64,000 nucleotides of DNA from Hyphomicrobiales bacterium (GCA_021775755.1 JAJFHE010000033.1:248001-312000), one strand, 5' to 3'. Shown: positions 8,491 to 17,977, counted from the first letter of the stretch. Program-made: numbers and translations. The notes: generated from the letters alone by a model not told the origin.

Positions 8491-9270
8491 ATGCAGAGAA
8501 CCATTAAGCTCAACGGGAAGCTTGCGGCATTGTTTGCGGTGATGTTTGCAGTACAGATCGCAACCACGGTCGGCACGCGCGCGGAAGCTGGTATTTCAGC
8601 CCAGAACGTGGACTATTCGGGCGACGGCGTCAGCACTGGCTATATGGCGTATCCTGAAAATGCCACGAACGCGCCGGCCATCATTCTGATCCACGAATGG
8701 TGGGGTCTCAACGATCAGATCAAGGGAGTTGCCCGCCGCTTCGCGGAAGCGGGTTATGTGGCATTGGCAATCGATCTTTACGGCGGCGAGGTCGCGACAA
8801 CCCGGGACCGGGCGCGCGAACTTGCCGGCGGTGTCAGCCGTGCCAGCGACGTGGCGTTTGCCAATCTTGGCGCCGCCGTTGACTATCTGAAAAGCCAGCC
8901 CCGGGTGGACCCCGACCGCCTCGCCTCAACAGGTTGGTGCTTCGGTGGCGGCTGGTCCTACAAGATGGCGCTCAACAATCTCGGCACGCGCGCCAGCGTC
9001 ATCTATTACGGTTTTTTCAATCCGAGCGATGATCTGTCGAAAATGCGCGCCCGCATTCTCGGGCATTTCGGAGAGGCGGACCGCGCAATCAAGGTCGACA
9101 ACGTGCGCACGTTCGAGGCCAATCTCGCCACGCATAGCGGCGACCATCGGATCTTCATCTACCCCAATGCAGGGCACTCTTTCGCCAACGAGACGGGAGC
9201 GAACTACGACCGGGACGCGGCCGAAGACGCCTGGCAGCGCACTCTGGAGTTTCTGGAAAAGCACTTGTGA
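8491..9270 (+). CDS. Secreted dienelactone hydrolase family protein
   Basis: An alpha/beta hydrolase of the dienelactone hydrolase family with an N-terminal signal peptide (about residues 1-32). It is therefore predicted to be periplasmic, unlike classical cytoplasmic DLH. The Cys-His-Asp triad is visible: nucleophile in GWCFGGG, acid in GHFGEADRAI and His in NAGHSFANETG. The substrate-side motif HEWWGLNDQIKGVARRFAEA is typical. ATG at 8491 with GAGAGG six bases upstream is chosen; an earlier in-frame TTG at 8464 is rejected. The real substrate is unknown; hydrolysis of lactones or esters is the family role. Confidence 0.88.
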   Translation: MQRTIKLNGKLAALFAVMFAVQIATTVGTRAEAGISAQNVDYSGDGVSTGYMAYPENATNAPAIILIHEWWGLNDQIKGVARRFAEAGYVALAIDLYGGEVATTRDRARELAGGVSRASDVAFANLGAAVDYLKSQPRVDPDRLASTGWCFGGGWSYKMALNNLGTRASVIYYGFFNPSDDLSKMRARILGHFGEADRAIKVDNVRTFEANLATHSGDHRIFIYPNAGHSFANETGANYDRDAAEDAWQRTLEFLEKHL

Positions 9271-9287
9271 AAGCACCGGTCGCTTGT

Positions 9288-9317
9288 CGACACTCATTGA
9301 TGCATCAATGGGTGTCG
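9288..9317. terminator. Bidirectional hairpin between convergent genes
   Basis: A 30-base near-perfect palindrome (CGACAC at 9288, GTGTCG ending at 9317, centred on ATGCAT) has a single non-Watson-Crick position that would be a U-G wobble. It lies between the convergent stops of the hydrolase and the PaaK-like ligase. No T-run follows on either side, so it may act as a transcript-end stabiliser. Confidence 0.5.
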
Positions 9318-9330
9318 GAGAGCATGCAGG

Positions 9331-10569
9331 TCAGGAGTAGTCGCGCTCGTCCGAGATGACCTTGCCGTCGTTCGGCAGCGCGCCTTCGGACACGATCTCC
9401 ACCGCGCCGCGCACCTTGCAGACCGCCTGAATGCTTTCAGCCACTGCCGCGTTCAGACCACCGTCCGCCACGCCGGATTCCGCTTTCAGGACCATAACGT
9501 CCTGCTCGTTCTCGCGGCCGACCACAAGCCGCAGACGGCCGAGCTCCGGGTGCCGTTTGGCGATCTCGTTAATCTGTGCGGGGTCGATGAACATGCCCTT
9601 GACCTTGGTGCGCTGGTCGGCGCGGCCCATCCAGCCCTTGATGCGCATGTTGGTGCGCCCGCACGGGCTCGGCCCCGGCAACACGGCGGAGAGATCGCCC
9701 GTGCCGAAGCGGATCATCGGATAGGATTTGGAGAAAGTCGTCACCACAACCTCGCCGACATCGCCTTCAGCCACCGGTTCGCCGGTACCCGGCTTGACGA
9801 TCTCGACGATAACGCCCTCATCCACCGTCATGCCTTCAAGCGCCGCGGTTTCGTAGGCGATCAGGCCGACATCGGCCGTCGCATAACTCTGCAGCGCGGC
9901 AATGCCCCGCCCCTTCAGTTCCTCGCGCAGACTTGCCGGCAGCGCAGCGCCGCCGGTCAGCGCCTTCGTAATCGAAGACGCGTCCTTGCCAAGTTCCACC
10001 GCCTTGTCGAGCAGGATCTTCAGAAAGTCAGGCGTGCCGGTATAGGCGTTGGGGCGCAGGCGCTCGATGACGTCGACCTGCAATTCGGTATTGCCAACGC
10101 CGGCCGGGATCACGGCGCAGCCCATGGCAACGGCAGCCGTATCCATGATGAACCCGCCGGGCGTCAGATGATAGGCAAGGGTGTTGTGCACGATGTCGCC
10201 CTTGCGGAATCCGGCCGCATGGAGTGCCCGCGCACCGCGCCAGGGATCGCTGACGTCGCCCTGCGGCTCGAAAATCGGACCCGGCGACATGAACAGCCTG
10301 CCCGCGTCGCCCGGCGCACAGGCTGCAAACCCGCCGAACGGCGGATTTTCATGTTGCCGCGCCATGAGTTCTGCCTTGTGAAAGACCGGCAGGGCGGCGA
10401 GTGCCTCGCGCGAACTTATAGCGTCAGGATCGACCCCTGCCAGATGCGAAGCCCAGCCCGGCGCCTTGTCCATGGCATGCCGGATCTGGCCCGTCAGCGC
10501 GCCGAACAGTTCCGCTTCGCGTTCCTGCGGATCGCGCGTTTCAAGTTTATCGAAATGGGTGTCCGTCAT
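9331..10569 (-). CDS. Phenylacetate-CoA ligase-like (PaaK family) acyl/aryl-CoA ligase
   Basis: An adenylate-forming ligase of the PaaK type, expected to activate a carboxylic acid with ATP and CoA. The 412 residues show TGGAALPASLREEL, ATADVGLIAYE, FGTGDLSAVLPGPSPCGRTN and the C-terminal hinge KGWMGRADQRTKVKGMFI, all in the usual PaaK order. ATG at 10569 has GGAGG eight bases upstream. It is the last gene of a seven-gene minus-strand operon with a Liv-type ABC importer. This suggests that it activates the imported acid, although phenylacetate itself is not proven. Confidence 0.82.
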   Translation of the reverse strand: MTDTHFDKLETRDPQEREAELFGALTGQIRHAMDKAPGWASHLAGVDPDAISSREALAALPVFHKAELMARQHENPPFGGFAACAPGDAGRLFMSPGPIFEPQGDVSDPWRGARALHAAGFRKGDIVHNTLAYHLTPGGFIMDTAAVAMGCAVIPAGVGNTELQVDVIERLRPNAYTGTPDFLKILLDKAVELGKDASSITKALTGGAALPASLREELKGRGIAALQSYATADVGLIAYETAALEGMTVDEGVIVEIVKPGTGEPVAEGDVGEVVVTTFSKSYPMIRFGTGDLSAVLPGPSPCGRTNMRIKGWMGRADQRTKVKGMFIDPAQINEIAKRHPELGRLRLVVGRENEQDVMVLKAESGVADGGLNAAVAESIQAVCKVRGAVEIVSEGALPNDGKVISDERDYS

Positions 10570-10634
10570 TGGCGACCTCCGCACGTCCGTTACCGGATCT
10601 TTGAGTGGTTACAGGGCGTTGCGGCCGCGGTTCG

Positions 10635-11453
10635 TCAAGCCAGCCAGCGTTTGCGCCGCTTGTAGTGTTTGACTTCCTTGAACGATTTGCGGTTATCGCC
10701 GGCAATGCCGAGATAGAACTCTTTTACGTCCTCGTTCTCACGCAACGCGGCGGCATCGCCATCCATGACGACCCGGCCGTTTTCCAGGATGTAGCCGTAC
10801 TTGGCATACTTGAGAGCCACATTGGTATTCTGTTCGGCAAGCAGGAAACTCACTTCTTCCTGCTCGTTCAGCCGCTTCACGATCTCGAAGATCTCTTCCA
10901 CAAGCTGCGGCGCTAGACCCATGGAAGGTTCATCGAGCAAAATCATGTCGGGTCGCGACATCAGCGCCCGCCCAATCGCGCACATCTGCTGTTCGCCGCC
11001 GGAAATGTAACCGGCAAGCGAGGTGCGGCGCTCCTTGAGGCGCGGAAAATATGTGTAAACCAGTTCGATGTCCGCGGAGATGGCACCGCGGCCGTCCTTG
11101 CGCGTGAACGCGCCGGTCAGCAGGTTTTCCTCGACCGTGAGATGTTCAATACAATGGCGGCCTTCCATGACCTGAATGCAGCCGCGGCGCACAAGCTCGT
11201 TTGGATTGAGCTTCTCGATGCGCTCGCCCTTGAATTCGATGGACCCCTTGGTTACCTCACCGCGCTCTGCATGGAGCAGATTGGATATAGCCTTAAGGGT
11301 TGTTGTCTTGCCGGCCCCGTTCGCCCCGAGAATGGCTACGATGCCTTTCTCGGGGACTTCAAGCGACACGCCCTTCAACACGAGGATAACGTGATCGTAG
11401 ATCGCCTCGATGTTGTTGATTCTCAGAACTGGTGTCTGACCGTTGTCGCTCAC
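10635..11453 (-). CDS. livF: Branched-chain amino-acid-type ABC importer ATPase, LivF-like
   Basis: One of the two ATPases of the Liv-type importer. Walker A is GANGAGKTT (about residue 43), the signature is SGGEQQMCAIGRAL (about 151) and Walker B is DMILLDEPSMG. The 272 residues exceed the usual LivF (about 235) because of a basic C-terminal tail ending KEVKHYKRRKRWLA. The start is GTG at 11453 with CGGAG eight bases upstream. It follows the binding-protein gene by 42 bases. Confidence 0.9.
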   Translation of the reverse strand: MSDNGQTPVLRINNIEAIYDHVILVLKGVSLEVPEKGIVAILGANGAGKTTTLKAISNLLHAERGEVTKGSIEFKGERIEKLNPNELVRRGCIQVMEGRHCIEHLTVEENLLTGAFTRKDGRGAISADIELVYTYFPRLKERRTSLAGYISGGEQQMCAIGRALMSRPDMILLDEPSMGLAPQLVEEIFEIVKRLNEQEEVSFLLAEQNTNVALKYAKYGYILENGRVVMDGDAAALRENEDVKEFYLGIAGDNRKSFKEVKHYKRRKRWLA

Positions 11454-11495
11454 CGGGTTACTCCGTTGTTTAATCGAACAATTTAGTTCGACGTC

Positions 11496-12815
11496 TTAGT
11501 TACAGGTCTGCGTCTGCCAGTCGGGCTTGTCAGCGGTATATTCGACCGCCGCAGCTTCGAGCAGAGGACGCACCCGGTCACGCATCGGGGTAAACCAGTC
11601 GGACACAGCATTCCAACCCGAACCCGTCCACTGCTGGAGGTAGATCGGATGCGCACCGGCATGATCTTCACACGTCACCCGGATAGCATTGGTGAAACCG
11701 GCCAGGCCGAGTTCGGCAAGACGCTCTTCCGACAGGTTCAGATTCTCAAGACCAACACGCATGTCAGCACCTGAGATCGACACATTGCCGGTGATCGTCT
11801 GAGCGGTATGGATGGCTTCGGCGATAAGCACCGAATTCATCATGCCACGGTTGTAGTAGTTGTCACCAACCGTATCAGCGCTCGCCTGGCTCATGCCTTT
11901 GTTTACGACATGGGTCAGGATGTCCTGGATCGCCGGAAAGTCCGTGCCCGTGGCATGGAAGTTGGCCGACATGTAGCCGGTTCCATCTTCGCCAGCCGGG
12001 TTCAGGTCAACGTTTCCGCCCGACCACCACACGCCGATGAAGTGATCCATCGGATAGCGGATCTTGGCGGCTTCCTTGATGGCTGTCGGGTTCATTGCAC
12101 CCCAGCCCCACATGATCATCCAGTCGGGCTTTTCGCGGCGGACCTGCAGCCAATGCGACGACTGGCTCTGCATTTCCTTCACGCCGACGGGAACCAGCAT
12201 GACCTCGAAGCCCATGTCGACTGCGAGCTGTTCAAGAAGCGGAATCGGCTCACGGCCGTAACCGACGTCAAGATAGATGAAACCGATCTTCTTGCCGGAA
12301 ACACCGCCATCCTGGGTATCGATGTACTTGATGATCGCGGACATCTGGCTCCAGTAAGTCGCAGGAGCATTAAATGTCCACGGGAACGTGGCGCCGACCG
12401 CCGTTGCCGACAGGCCATAACCCATCGACAGGATCGGAATCTGGTCGATCGGTGCCTTCGGGATCAGCTGCAGCGTAATGCCGGTCGAAAACGGGTTGTA
12501 AACGACCGCACCATTGTGGTTGCCCTTGGTGCTTTCGTAGCATTCCACACCCTTCTGGGCGTTGTAACCGGTTTCGCATTCTTCAACGATCAGTGTCGCA
12601 CCGCCGATGCCGCCGTCACGCTCGTTGAGCATGGTGAGATAGTCGTGCAGACCATCTGCGATCGGCGTGCCGCTACCGGCGAACGGGCCGGTACGGTAGG
12701 TCAGCAGCGGGATATAGACACTGTCTTCCGCCTGGGCCGGGGTTGCAGATGCCAGAAGCCCGCTTCCGAGCATCGCAGCAGCTGCTACGCCTAAGGCCAG
12801 TTTCTTCAAGCTCAT
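11496..12815 (-). CDS. Liv-type ABC importer periplasmic binding protein
   Basis: The extracytoplasmic receptor for the importer. Residues 1-29 form a signal peptide (LALGVAAAAMLGSGLLASATPAQA, AQA cleavage). The mature chain is of the periplasmic type-I binding fold, opening with YIPLLTYRTGPFAGSGTPIA. ATG at 12815 has GGAGGAT six bases upstream. At 439 residues it is longer than LivJ/LivK (about 370) and matches the large receptors found beside acyl-CoA ligases in proteobacteria. Ligand is unknown; organic or aromatic acids are a better guess than branched-chain amino acids given the neighbours. Confidence 0.88.
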   Translation of the reverse strand: MSLKKLALGVAAAAMLGSGLLASATPAQAEDSVYIPLLTYRTGPFAGSGTPIADGLHDYLTMLNERDGGIGGATLIVEECETGYNAQKGVECYESTKGNHNGAVVYNPFSTGITLQLIPKAPIDQIPILSMGYGLSATAVGATFPWTFNAPATYWSQMSAIIKYIDTQDGGVSGKKIGFIYLDVGYGREPIPLLEQLAVDMGFEVMLVPVGVKEMQSQSSHWLQVRREKPDWMIMWGWGAMNPTAIKEAAKIRYPMDHFIGVWWSGGNVDLNPAGEDGTGYMSANFHATGTDFPAIQDILTHVVNKGMSQASADTVGDNYYNRGMMNSVLIAEAIHTAQTITGNVSISGADMRVGLENLNLSEERLAELGLAGFTNAIRVTCEDHAGAHPIYLQQWTGSGWNAVSDWFTPMRDRVRPLLEAAAVEYTADKPDWQTQTCN

Positions 12816-12899
12816 GGGTAATCCTCCACTTTCTTGCTTTATGCCCGGTCCTCGCGACACGCGATTTGCCGGATTTATTCACCATTTCCGGTGTCTATG

Positions 12900-12916
12900 G
12901 CGGGCAGTCAGCCCGC
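12900..12916. repeat. Hairpin upstream of the binding-protein gene
   Basis: GCGGGC (12900-12905) and GCCCGC (12911-12916) form a 6-bp stem with a 5-base loop in the 181-base gap between the LivM gene and the binding-protein gene. Such intergenic stem-loops often allow higher expression of the receptor than of the permease. No T-run follows. Confidence 0.3.
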
Positions 12917-12996
12917 TATGGTGAAATCGTATCACCCCACTCCGAAATGGTAAAATCCCAAAAAGGTTTAACTCCTAAACGCGCCCGCCTTCCCCG

Positions 12997-14073
12997 CTAG
13001 TAGGGGAACGGCCAGCGCCGTAATTTTTCCTTCGCGATCGACCACAATCGTGCCAGCCCGTTCGGCTCAACGATAAGAAAGAAGATGATCAATCCGCCGA
13101 CAATCATGAACTGGACATGCTCAACTGTTGCCGCATTGATGTCGGCGCCGAAGTACTTCGGCATGGCGCGCAGTAAAATAGGCAGGTTCCAGATGAACGC
13201 CGCGCCAAGGAACGAACCGAGGATACTTCCAAGCCCGCCAATGATCACCATGAACAAGATGAGGAACGAATGGTTGATGTCGAAGCTTTCGACCTCCGCC
13301 GCGCCGAGCCACATGAAGACCATCAGCGCACCGGCGACGCCGGCATAGTAGGAGCTGATCGAAAATGCCAGCAGCTTGGTGGGCAACAGTCTGATGCCTA
13401 TCAGTTCCGCGGCGATGTCCATGTCGCGAACCGCCATCCATGCCCGTCCGAAACGGCCGCGCACCAAATTTGATGCAATCAGCGCCAGCGCAACAACGAT
13501 GGTCAGCACAATGATGTAGCGCGTGACAGAACTAGCCGGTGCGCCGGCGATTGCAACGCCGAACAGATACTGGTTTGGAACCTCGATGGCGCCGGAAGGG
13601 TTGTAGTTGTAGAGCCACGCGACACGCCCGAAGGCCCATTCAAGGAAGAACTGCGAGGCAAGCGTCGCAACGGCCAGGTAGAAGCCTTTGATACGCAGAC
13701 TCGGCAGCCCGAAGAGGAAGCCGACACCGGCGGCAAAAAATCCCGACAACAGGATATGGATGAGCACGTTCACTTCGGGGAAGATGGTTACGAGCTTGTA
13801 GCACGCATAGGCACCGACCCCCATGAAACCGCCAGTACCCAATGACAATTGGCCGGCGTAACCGGTCAGGATGTTAAGGCCGATCGCCGCCAACGCGAAG
13901 ATCATTGTCGGGATCATGATGGCGTTGAGCCAGTAGTCGTTGAACGTAAACGGCACGACAAGGAACAGCACCGCCAGAAGCGCGGCGATGCCGATAAAAT
14001 CCTGACGGATCGGGAACACCGCTTGATCGGCGCGGTAATTGGTCTTGAACTGACCTGCTTCGCGATACAACAT
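12997..14073 (-). CDS. livM: Liv-type ABC importer permease, LivM-like
   Basis: An inner-membrane permease of 358 residues with about ten hydrophobic segments. It has the LivM motif GYAGQLSLGTGGFMGVGAYA (about residue 70) and the EAA-type loop VRDMDIAAELIGIRLLPTKLLAF (about residue 215). ATG at 14073 is preceded by TAGGAG. It follows the LivH gene by 12 bases in the same operon. Confidence 0.92.
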   Translation of the reverse strand: MLYREAGQFKTNYRADQAVFPIRQDFIGIAALLAVLFLVVPFTFNDYWLNAIMIPTMIFALAAIGLNILTGYAGQLSLGTGGFMGVGAYACYKLVTIFPEVNVLIHILLSGFFAAGVGFLFGLPSLRIKGFYLAVATLASQFFLEWAFGRVAWLYNYNPSGAIEVPNQYLFGVAIAGAPASSVTRYIIVLTIVVALALIASNLVRGRFGRAWMAVRDMDIAAELIGIRLLPTKLLAFSISSYYAGVAGALMVFMWLGAAEVESFDINHSFLILFMVIIGGLGSILGSFLGAAFIWNLPILLRAMPKYFGADINAATVEHVQFMIVGGLIIFFLIVEPNGLARLWSIAKEKLRRWPFPY

Positions 14074-14085
14074 GACGCGGCGCTC

Positions 14086-15042
14086 CTAAACGCGATCGAT
14101 GATCTTCTCGCCGAACAGGCCTTGAGGCCTGAACCACAGGAAGATCAGTGCAAGGAAATAGGGGAACCAGCTTTCGATGCTGCCGCCAACCAGCGGACCC
14201 CAGTAAAATTCAGCCAGCTTCTCGCTGAAACCGATAATCAGGCCGCCGATAATGGCGCCCGGGATCGACGTGAACCCGCCGAGGATCAGCACCGGCAGCG
14301 CCTTCAGGGCGACGATCGAAAGCGCAAAACTCACATCCGAACGCGCACCCCACATGATGCCCGTCGCAAGCGCCACGATACCGGCCGCAAACCACACGAT
14401 GCGCCAGATCTGGTTTAACGAAATGCCGACCGATAGCGCAGCCTGGTGATCGTCGGCAACCGCCCGCAACGCGCGGCCGATACGGGTCTTGTTGAAGAAT
14501 ATCGCAAGGCCGCCGACCAGAATGCCGGCGATGATCGCAGCCGCCGCGTCGATACGCTGAATGCTGACAAACCCACCCAGCATCTCAAAATCCCAGGCAC
14601 CTTTCGGTAGTCCGAGTTCTTCGGTGATCATCGTCTTCGGCTCGCCGCCAAAGATCATTTCACCAAGACCGATGAGGAAGTAGTTGAGGCCGATCGTTGC
14701 CATAAAAAGGATGATCGGCTCCTGGTTGACGAGCGGTCTGAGCACGACGCGTTCGACCGAATAGGCCAGAACGCCCATGATGGCGATTGACAGAATGAGT
14801 GCCAGATAGGCCGGGACACCGAAGGCATATAGGCCGACCAGGGACAAGGCGCCGAACACCACCATGATGCCCTGCGCGAAGTTGAACACGCCCGAGGCCT
14901 TGAAGATCAGCACGAAACCCAGCGCAATCAGCGCGTAGAGCGTCCCCGATACGAAACCTTCCCACAAGACCTGTACAAGCAGGTCCGGAAACTCCCACAT
15001 CTGCACGAAGGGATCGACGAAAATACCGTAAAGCAATTCCAT
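14086..15042 (-). CDS. livH: Liv-type ABC importer permease, LivH-like
   Basis: The partner permease, 318 residues, with about eight membrane segments. ALGFVLIFKASGVFNFAQG (about residue 40) and the loop RIGRALRAVADDHQAALSVGI (about 187) are characteristic of LivH. It starts at an ATG with GGGGA seven bases upstream and sits 16 bases downstream of the LivG gene. Confidence 0.92.
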   Translation of the reverse strand: MELLYGIFVDPFVQMWEFPDLLVQVLWEGFVSGTLYALIALGFVLIFKASGVFNFAQGIMVVFGALSLVGLYAFGVPAYLALILSIAIMGVLAYSVERVVLRPLVNQEPIILFMATIGLNYFLIGLGEMIFGGEPKTMITEELGLPKGAWDFEMLGGFVSIQRIDAAAAIIAGILVGGLAIFFNKTRIGRALRAVADDHQAALSVGISLNQIWRIVWFAAGIVALATGIMWGARSDVSFALSIVALKALPVLILGGFTSIPGAIIGGLIIGFSEKLAEFYWGPLVGGSIESWFPYFLALIFLWFRPQGLFGEKIIDRV

Positions 15043-15058
15043 TACGCGTCCCCACCCA

Positions 15059-15862
15059 TCAGTGCGTTTCGCCGAGATAGGCGTCGATCACATTTTGATC
15101 TTTTCTCACCTCATCCGGCGTGCCATCGGCAATCTTCTGACCGTAGTCGAGCACAACCACGCGGTCCGACAGATCCATCACGACCCCCATGTCGTGTTCG
15201 ATCAGCGCAATTGTCGTGCCGAACTGAGCGCTCACATCGAGAACGAAGCGCGACATGTCTTCTTTTTCTTCAAGGTTCATCCCCGCCATCGGCTCATCGA
15301 GCAGCAGAAGATCCGGCTCCATCGCCAGCGCCCGGCCAAGTTCGACGCGCTTTTGCAGTCCGTACGGCAAACGCCCGACCGGTGTCTTGCGGATTGCTTC
15401 GATCTCGAGGAACCCGATGATGTGCTCGACGAATTCGCGGTGGTCTAGTTCTTCGTTCTCTGCCGGACCCCAGCGCCACAAATGCCAAAACAGGTTCGAG
15501 TTCATCTTGAGTGAGCGGCCGGTCATGATGTTGTCGAGTGTCGACATGCCGCGAAACAGCGCCACGTTCTGAAACGTCCGCGCGATACCCTGGGAAGCGG
15601 CGATATAGGGCCGCATGTCCTGCCGCGTTTCGCCCTTGTAGGTGATGGAACCTTCCTGGGGGTGGTAAAATCCGTTGATGACGTTAAGCATCGACGTCTT
15701 GCCGGCACCGTTCGGCCCGATGATGGCGCGGATTTCGCCCTTCATCACGTCGAAACTCACGTCGCGGATTGCCTTGACGCCGCCGAATGACAGCGACACG
15801 TTCTCTATATTGAGAATTTTCTCCTGGGCACCATTGGCCTCGACCGCCTCAGCCGCGCTCAT
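15059..15862 (-). CDS. livG: Liv-type ABC importer ATPase, LivG-like
   Basis: The second ATPase, 267 residues. Walker A is GPNGAGKTS (about residue 51), the LivG-specific signature is YGLQKRVELGRALAMEP (about 167) and Walker B is LLLLDEPMAGMN. Its ATG overlaps the TGA of the upstream acyl-CoA ligase (ATGA at 15859-15862), so the two are translationally coupled. Confidence 0.92.
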   Translation of the reverse strand: MSAAEAVEANGAQEKILNIENVSLSFGGVKAIRDVSFDVMKGEIRAIIGPNGAGKTSMLNVINGFYHPQEGSITYKGETRQDMRPYIAASQGIARTFQNVALFRGMSTLDNIMTGRSLKMNSNLFWHLWRWGPAENEELDHREFVEHIIGFLEIEAIRKTPVGRLPYGLQKRVELGRALAMEPDLLLLDEPMAGMNLEEKEDMSRFVLDVSAQFGTTIALIEHDMGVVMDLSDRVVVLDYGQKIADGTPDEVRKDQNVIDAYLGETH

Positions 15863-17850
15863 TCGGCCGCCTCTTGCAGGGCCGCCTGTTCGACCGGGAA
15901 GGTTTCCACGCTCCTGATCTCGACCTCGGCGTCAAGCTTGCCCTTGCGGCCGTCCTCGAAGGTCACTTCGGTGCTGATGTGCTGCCGTTCCTTCTTTTCA
16001 TCATAGAGCGCATCAATGAGAGGCTTGTAGCGTTCATTAACCGTTGAGCGGCGCACCTTTCGCGTACGAGTGATTTCACCGTCATCGGGGTCGAGCTCTT
16101 TGTGCAGTATCAAGAAGCGCTTGATCTGCCCGCCGGCTACATCCGGCTCCCCAGCGAGATCTTTGTTCACCTTCTCGATATTTTCCTGGATCATCGAATA
16201 GACATCCGGGTGTGCTGCCAGCTCCTGATAGCTCCCGTAGGATACGTTGTTGCGCTCCGCCCAGTTGCCCACTGCATCAAGGTCAATGTTGATGAAGGCA
16301 GTGGAGAAGTCCCTGTCGTGACCGAACGCCACGGCTTCCTTAATGTTGGGGAAGAACTTGAGCTTGTTTTCGATATATTTCGGCGGGAACAAGGTGCCAT
16401 CGTTGAGATGCCCAACATCCTTGGCCCGGTCGATGATACGCAAGTGACCCATGCCGTCGATAAATCCGACGTCGCCGGTGTGCACCCAGCCGTCCTTGGT
16501 CTTGGTCTCTTTCGTCGCCTTGGCGTTTTTGTAGTACTCCACAAACACACCCGGCGAGCGGTAGAGCACTTCGCCGCTATCGGCGATCTTGAGCTCGACA
16601 TCGGGGCCCGGAGGTCCGACCGTATCGGAGCGGATCTCACCGTCCGGCTGGATCGTTACAAAGACACTCGCTTCGGTCTGGCCGTAAAGCTGCTTGAGGT
16701 TCATACCGAGCGAACGATAGAAGCGGAACATCTCCGGCCCAATCGCTTCGCCTGCCGTGTAGCCGATCTTAACGCGCGAGAAGCCGAGATTGTTGAGCAG
16801 CGGTCCATAAACCAGGAAACGTCCAATGGCATAGAGCACGCGGTCCTTGAAGGACACCTTCTCGCCGTTGAGAATGGGCTCGCCGACGCGTTCCGCCACG
16901 CCGAGAAAATACTTGAACATCTTCTGCTTGAGCGGACTGGCGTCCTCCATCCGGATCATCACCGTGGTGAGAACATTTTCAAAGACACCTGGTGGCGCAA
17001 AGTAATAGGTCGGGCCGATCTCACGCAGATCCTGAATGATCGTCTCGGGGCTTTCCGGACAGGCCACACAGAAGCCGGCCGTGTAAGACTGGCCGAATGA
17101 GAAGATGTGATCGCCAACCCATGCCATCGGCAGATAGGCGATAATCTCGTCTGTTTCGTTGAGGCCTTCGAACTTACAGGCGTTGCGCGCCGAGATCAGG
17201 ATATTGTCAGCGGATAACACGACCCCCTTGGGGCGGCCGGTCGTGCCGGACGTATAGAGCATGACCGAAGTGTCGGTGCCTTTGCCCTTTGCAATGCCAT
17301 CGAGCCATTTCGTTTCGACATCGGGAGAACCCGCAAGCGCCTTGCGGCCAATCTCCTGCACATCCTCGAACGAGTGCAGTCCCTTTACCGTGTATTCTTC
17401 GAGACCGCGCGGATCGTCGTACAAAATAAGAGCGAGCTTGTCATTGTCTTCCCGGATCTGAAGGACTTTATCGACTTGCTCCTGATCCTCCGCCACGACA
17501 ACCGTTACCTCGGCGTGTTCGAGCACGTAGCCCATCTCTTCGGCAACGGAGTCCTGATAGACCGGTACAGGGATGGCGCCAATGCTTTGCGCAATGGCGA
17601 CTGTCCAGTAAAGCCTCGGCCTGTTGTCGCCAACAATGGCGACCTTGACGCCGGGCTTGACGCCGAGCCGCTGCAGGCCGATGGCGCAGGCTCTTACCTC
17701 ATCGAGGACTTGCGACCAGGTCCATGTCTGCCAGATGCCAAGGTCTTTCTCCCGCATGGCAGGGCGATTGGCGTAAATCTTTGCATTGCGCAGCAACAGC
17801 TTCGGAAAGGTATCTTCCGTGGATGCCGCGGGCGTGTGATCCGTGCCCAC
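15859..17850 (-). CDS. Long-chain-type acyl-CoA ligase (AMP-binding)
   Basis: An AMP-forming acyl-CoA synthetase, 663 residues. The nucleotide loop is MLYTSGTTGRPKGVVLS (about residue 210) and the hinge region is HTGDVGFIDGMGHLRIIDR (about 460). Its length and sequence resemble FadD15-like long-chain ligases. The start is GTG at 17850, preceded by GGAGGGAGG, rather than an upstream TTG. It is the first gene of the operon acyl-CoA ligase, livG, livH, livM, binding protein, livF, PaaK-like ligase, so imported acids may be activated as they arrive. Confidence 0.9.
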   Translation of the reverse strand: MGTDHTPAASTEDTFPKLLLRNAKIYANRPAMREKDLGIWQTWTWSQVLDEVRACAIGLQRLGVKPGVKVAIVGDNRPRLYWTVAIAQSIGAIPVPVYQDSVAEEMGYVLEHAEVTVVVAEDQEQVDKVLQIREDNDKLALILYDDPRGLEEYTVKGLHSFEDVQEIGRKALAGSPDVETKWLDGIAKGKGTDTSVMLYTSGTTGRPKGVVLSADNILISARNACKFEGLNETDEIIAYLPMAWVGDHIFSFGQSYTAGFCVACPESPETIIQDLREIGPTYYFAPPGVFENVLTTVMIRMEDASPLKQKMFKYFLGVAERVGEPILNGEKVSFKDRVLYAIGRFLVYGPLLNNLGFSRVKIGYTAGEAIGPEMFRFYRSLGMNLKQLYGQTEASVFVTIQPDGEIRSDTVGPPGPDVELKIADSGEVLYRSPGVFVEYYKNAKATKETKTKDGWVHTGDVGFIDGMGHLRIIDRAKDVGHLNDGTLFPPKYIENKLKFFPNIKEAVAFGHDRDFSTAFINIDLDAVGNWAERNNVSYGSYQELAAHPDVYSMIQENIEKVNKDLAGEPDVAGGQIKRFLILHKELDPDDGEITRTRKVRRSTVNERYKPLIDALYDEKKERQHISTEVTFEDGRKGKLDAEVEIRSVETFPVEQAALQEAAE

Positions 17851-17923
17851 CTGTCGCCTCCCTCCTGTTATCGGCAAGCGGTCGTTTCGCTTAAGTCAGC
17901 TGCGCTTCATAGCTTATGTCGCG

Positions 17924-17977
17924 TTACGCTTTCAAGCGGTACTTGCCATTTTTTGTATCGTAACCGTCACCCCCCAT
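17924..17977 (-). CDS. Possible 17-codon leader peptide upstream of the acyl-CoA ligase
   Basis: ATG at 17977 is preceded by GGAGGG four bases upstream and opens a 17-residue frame, MGGDGYDTKNGKYRLKA, ending in TAA 73 bases before the ligase GTG. The ribosome site lies in the loop, and the ATG in the stem, of a perfect inverted repeat (CCCCATCAA at 17972-17980 and TTGATGGGG at 17988-17996, 7-base loop). If transcribed, the hairpin could control its translation. This is a weak candidate with no homology support. Confidence 0.25.
   Translation of the reverse strand: MGGDGYDTKNGKYRLKA

Noticed and set aside
9550-10665. 371-codon plus-strand frame over the PaaK-like gene
   Set aside because: It is a shadow of a gene with complete ligase motifs and runs into livF.
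11808-12794. 328-codon plus-strand frame over the binding-protein gene
   Set aside because: The minus-strand frame has a signal peptide, SD and family fold; this one is antisense.
16102-17100. 332-codon plus-strand frame over the acyl-CoA ligase
   Set aside because: The opposite frame has complete AMP-binding motifs; this one has none.
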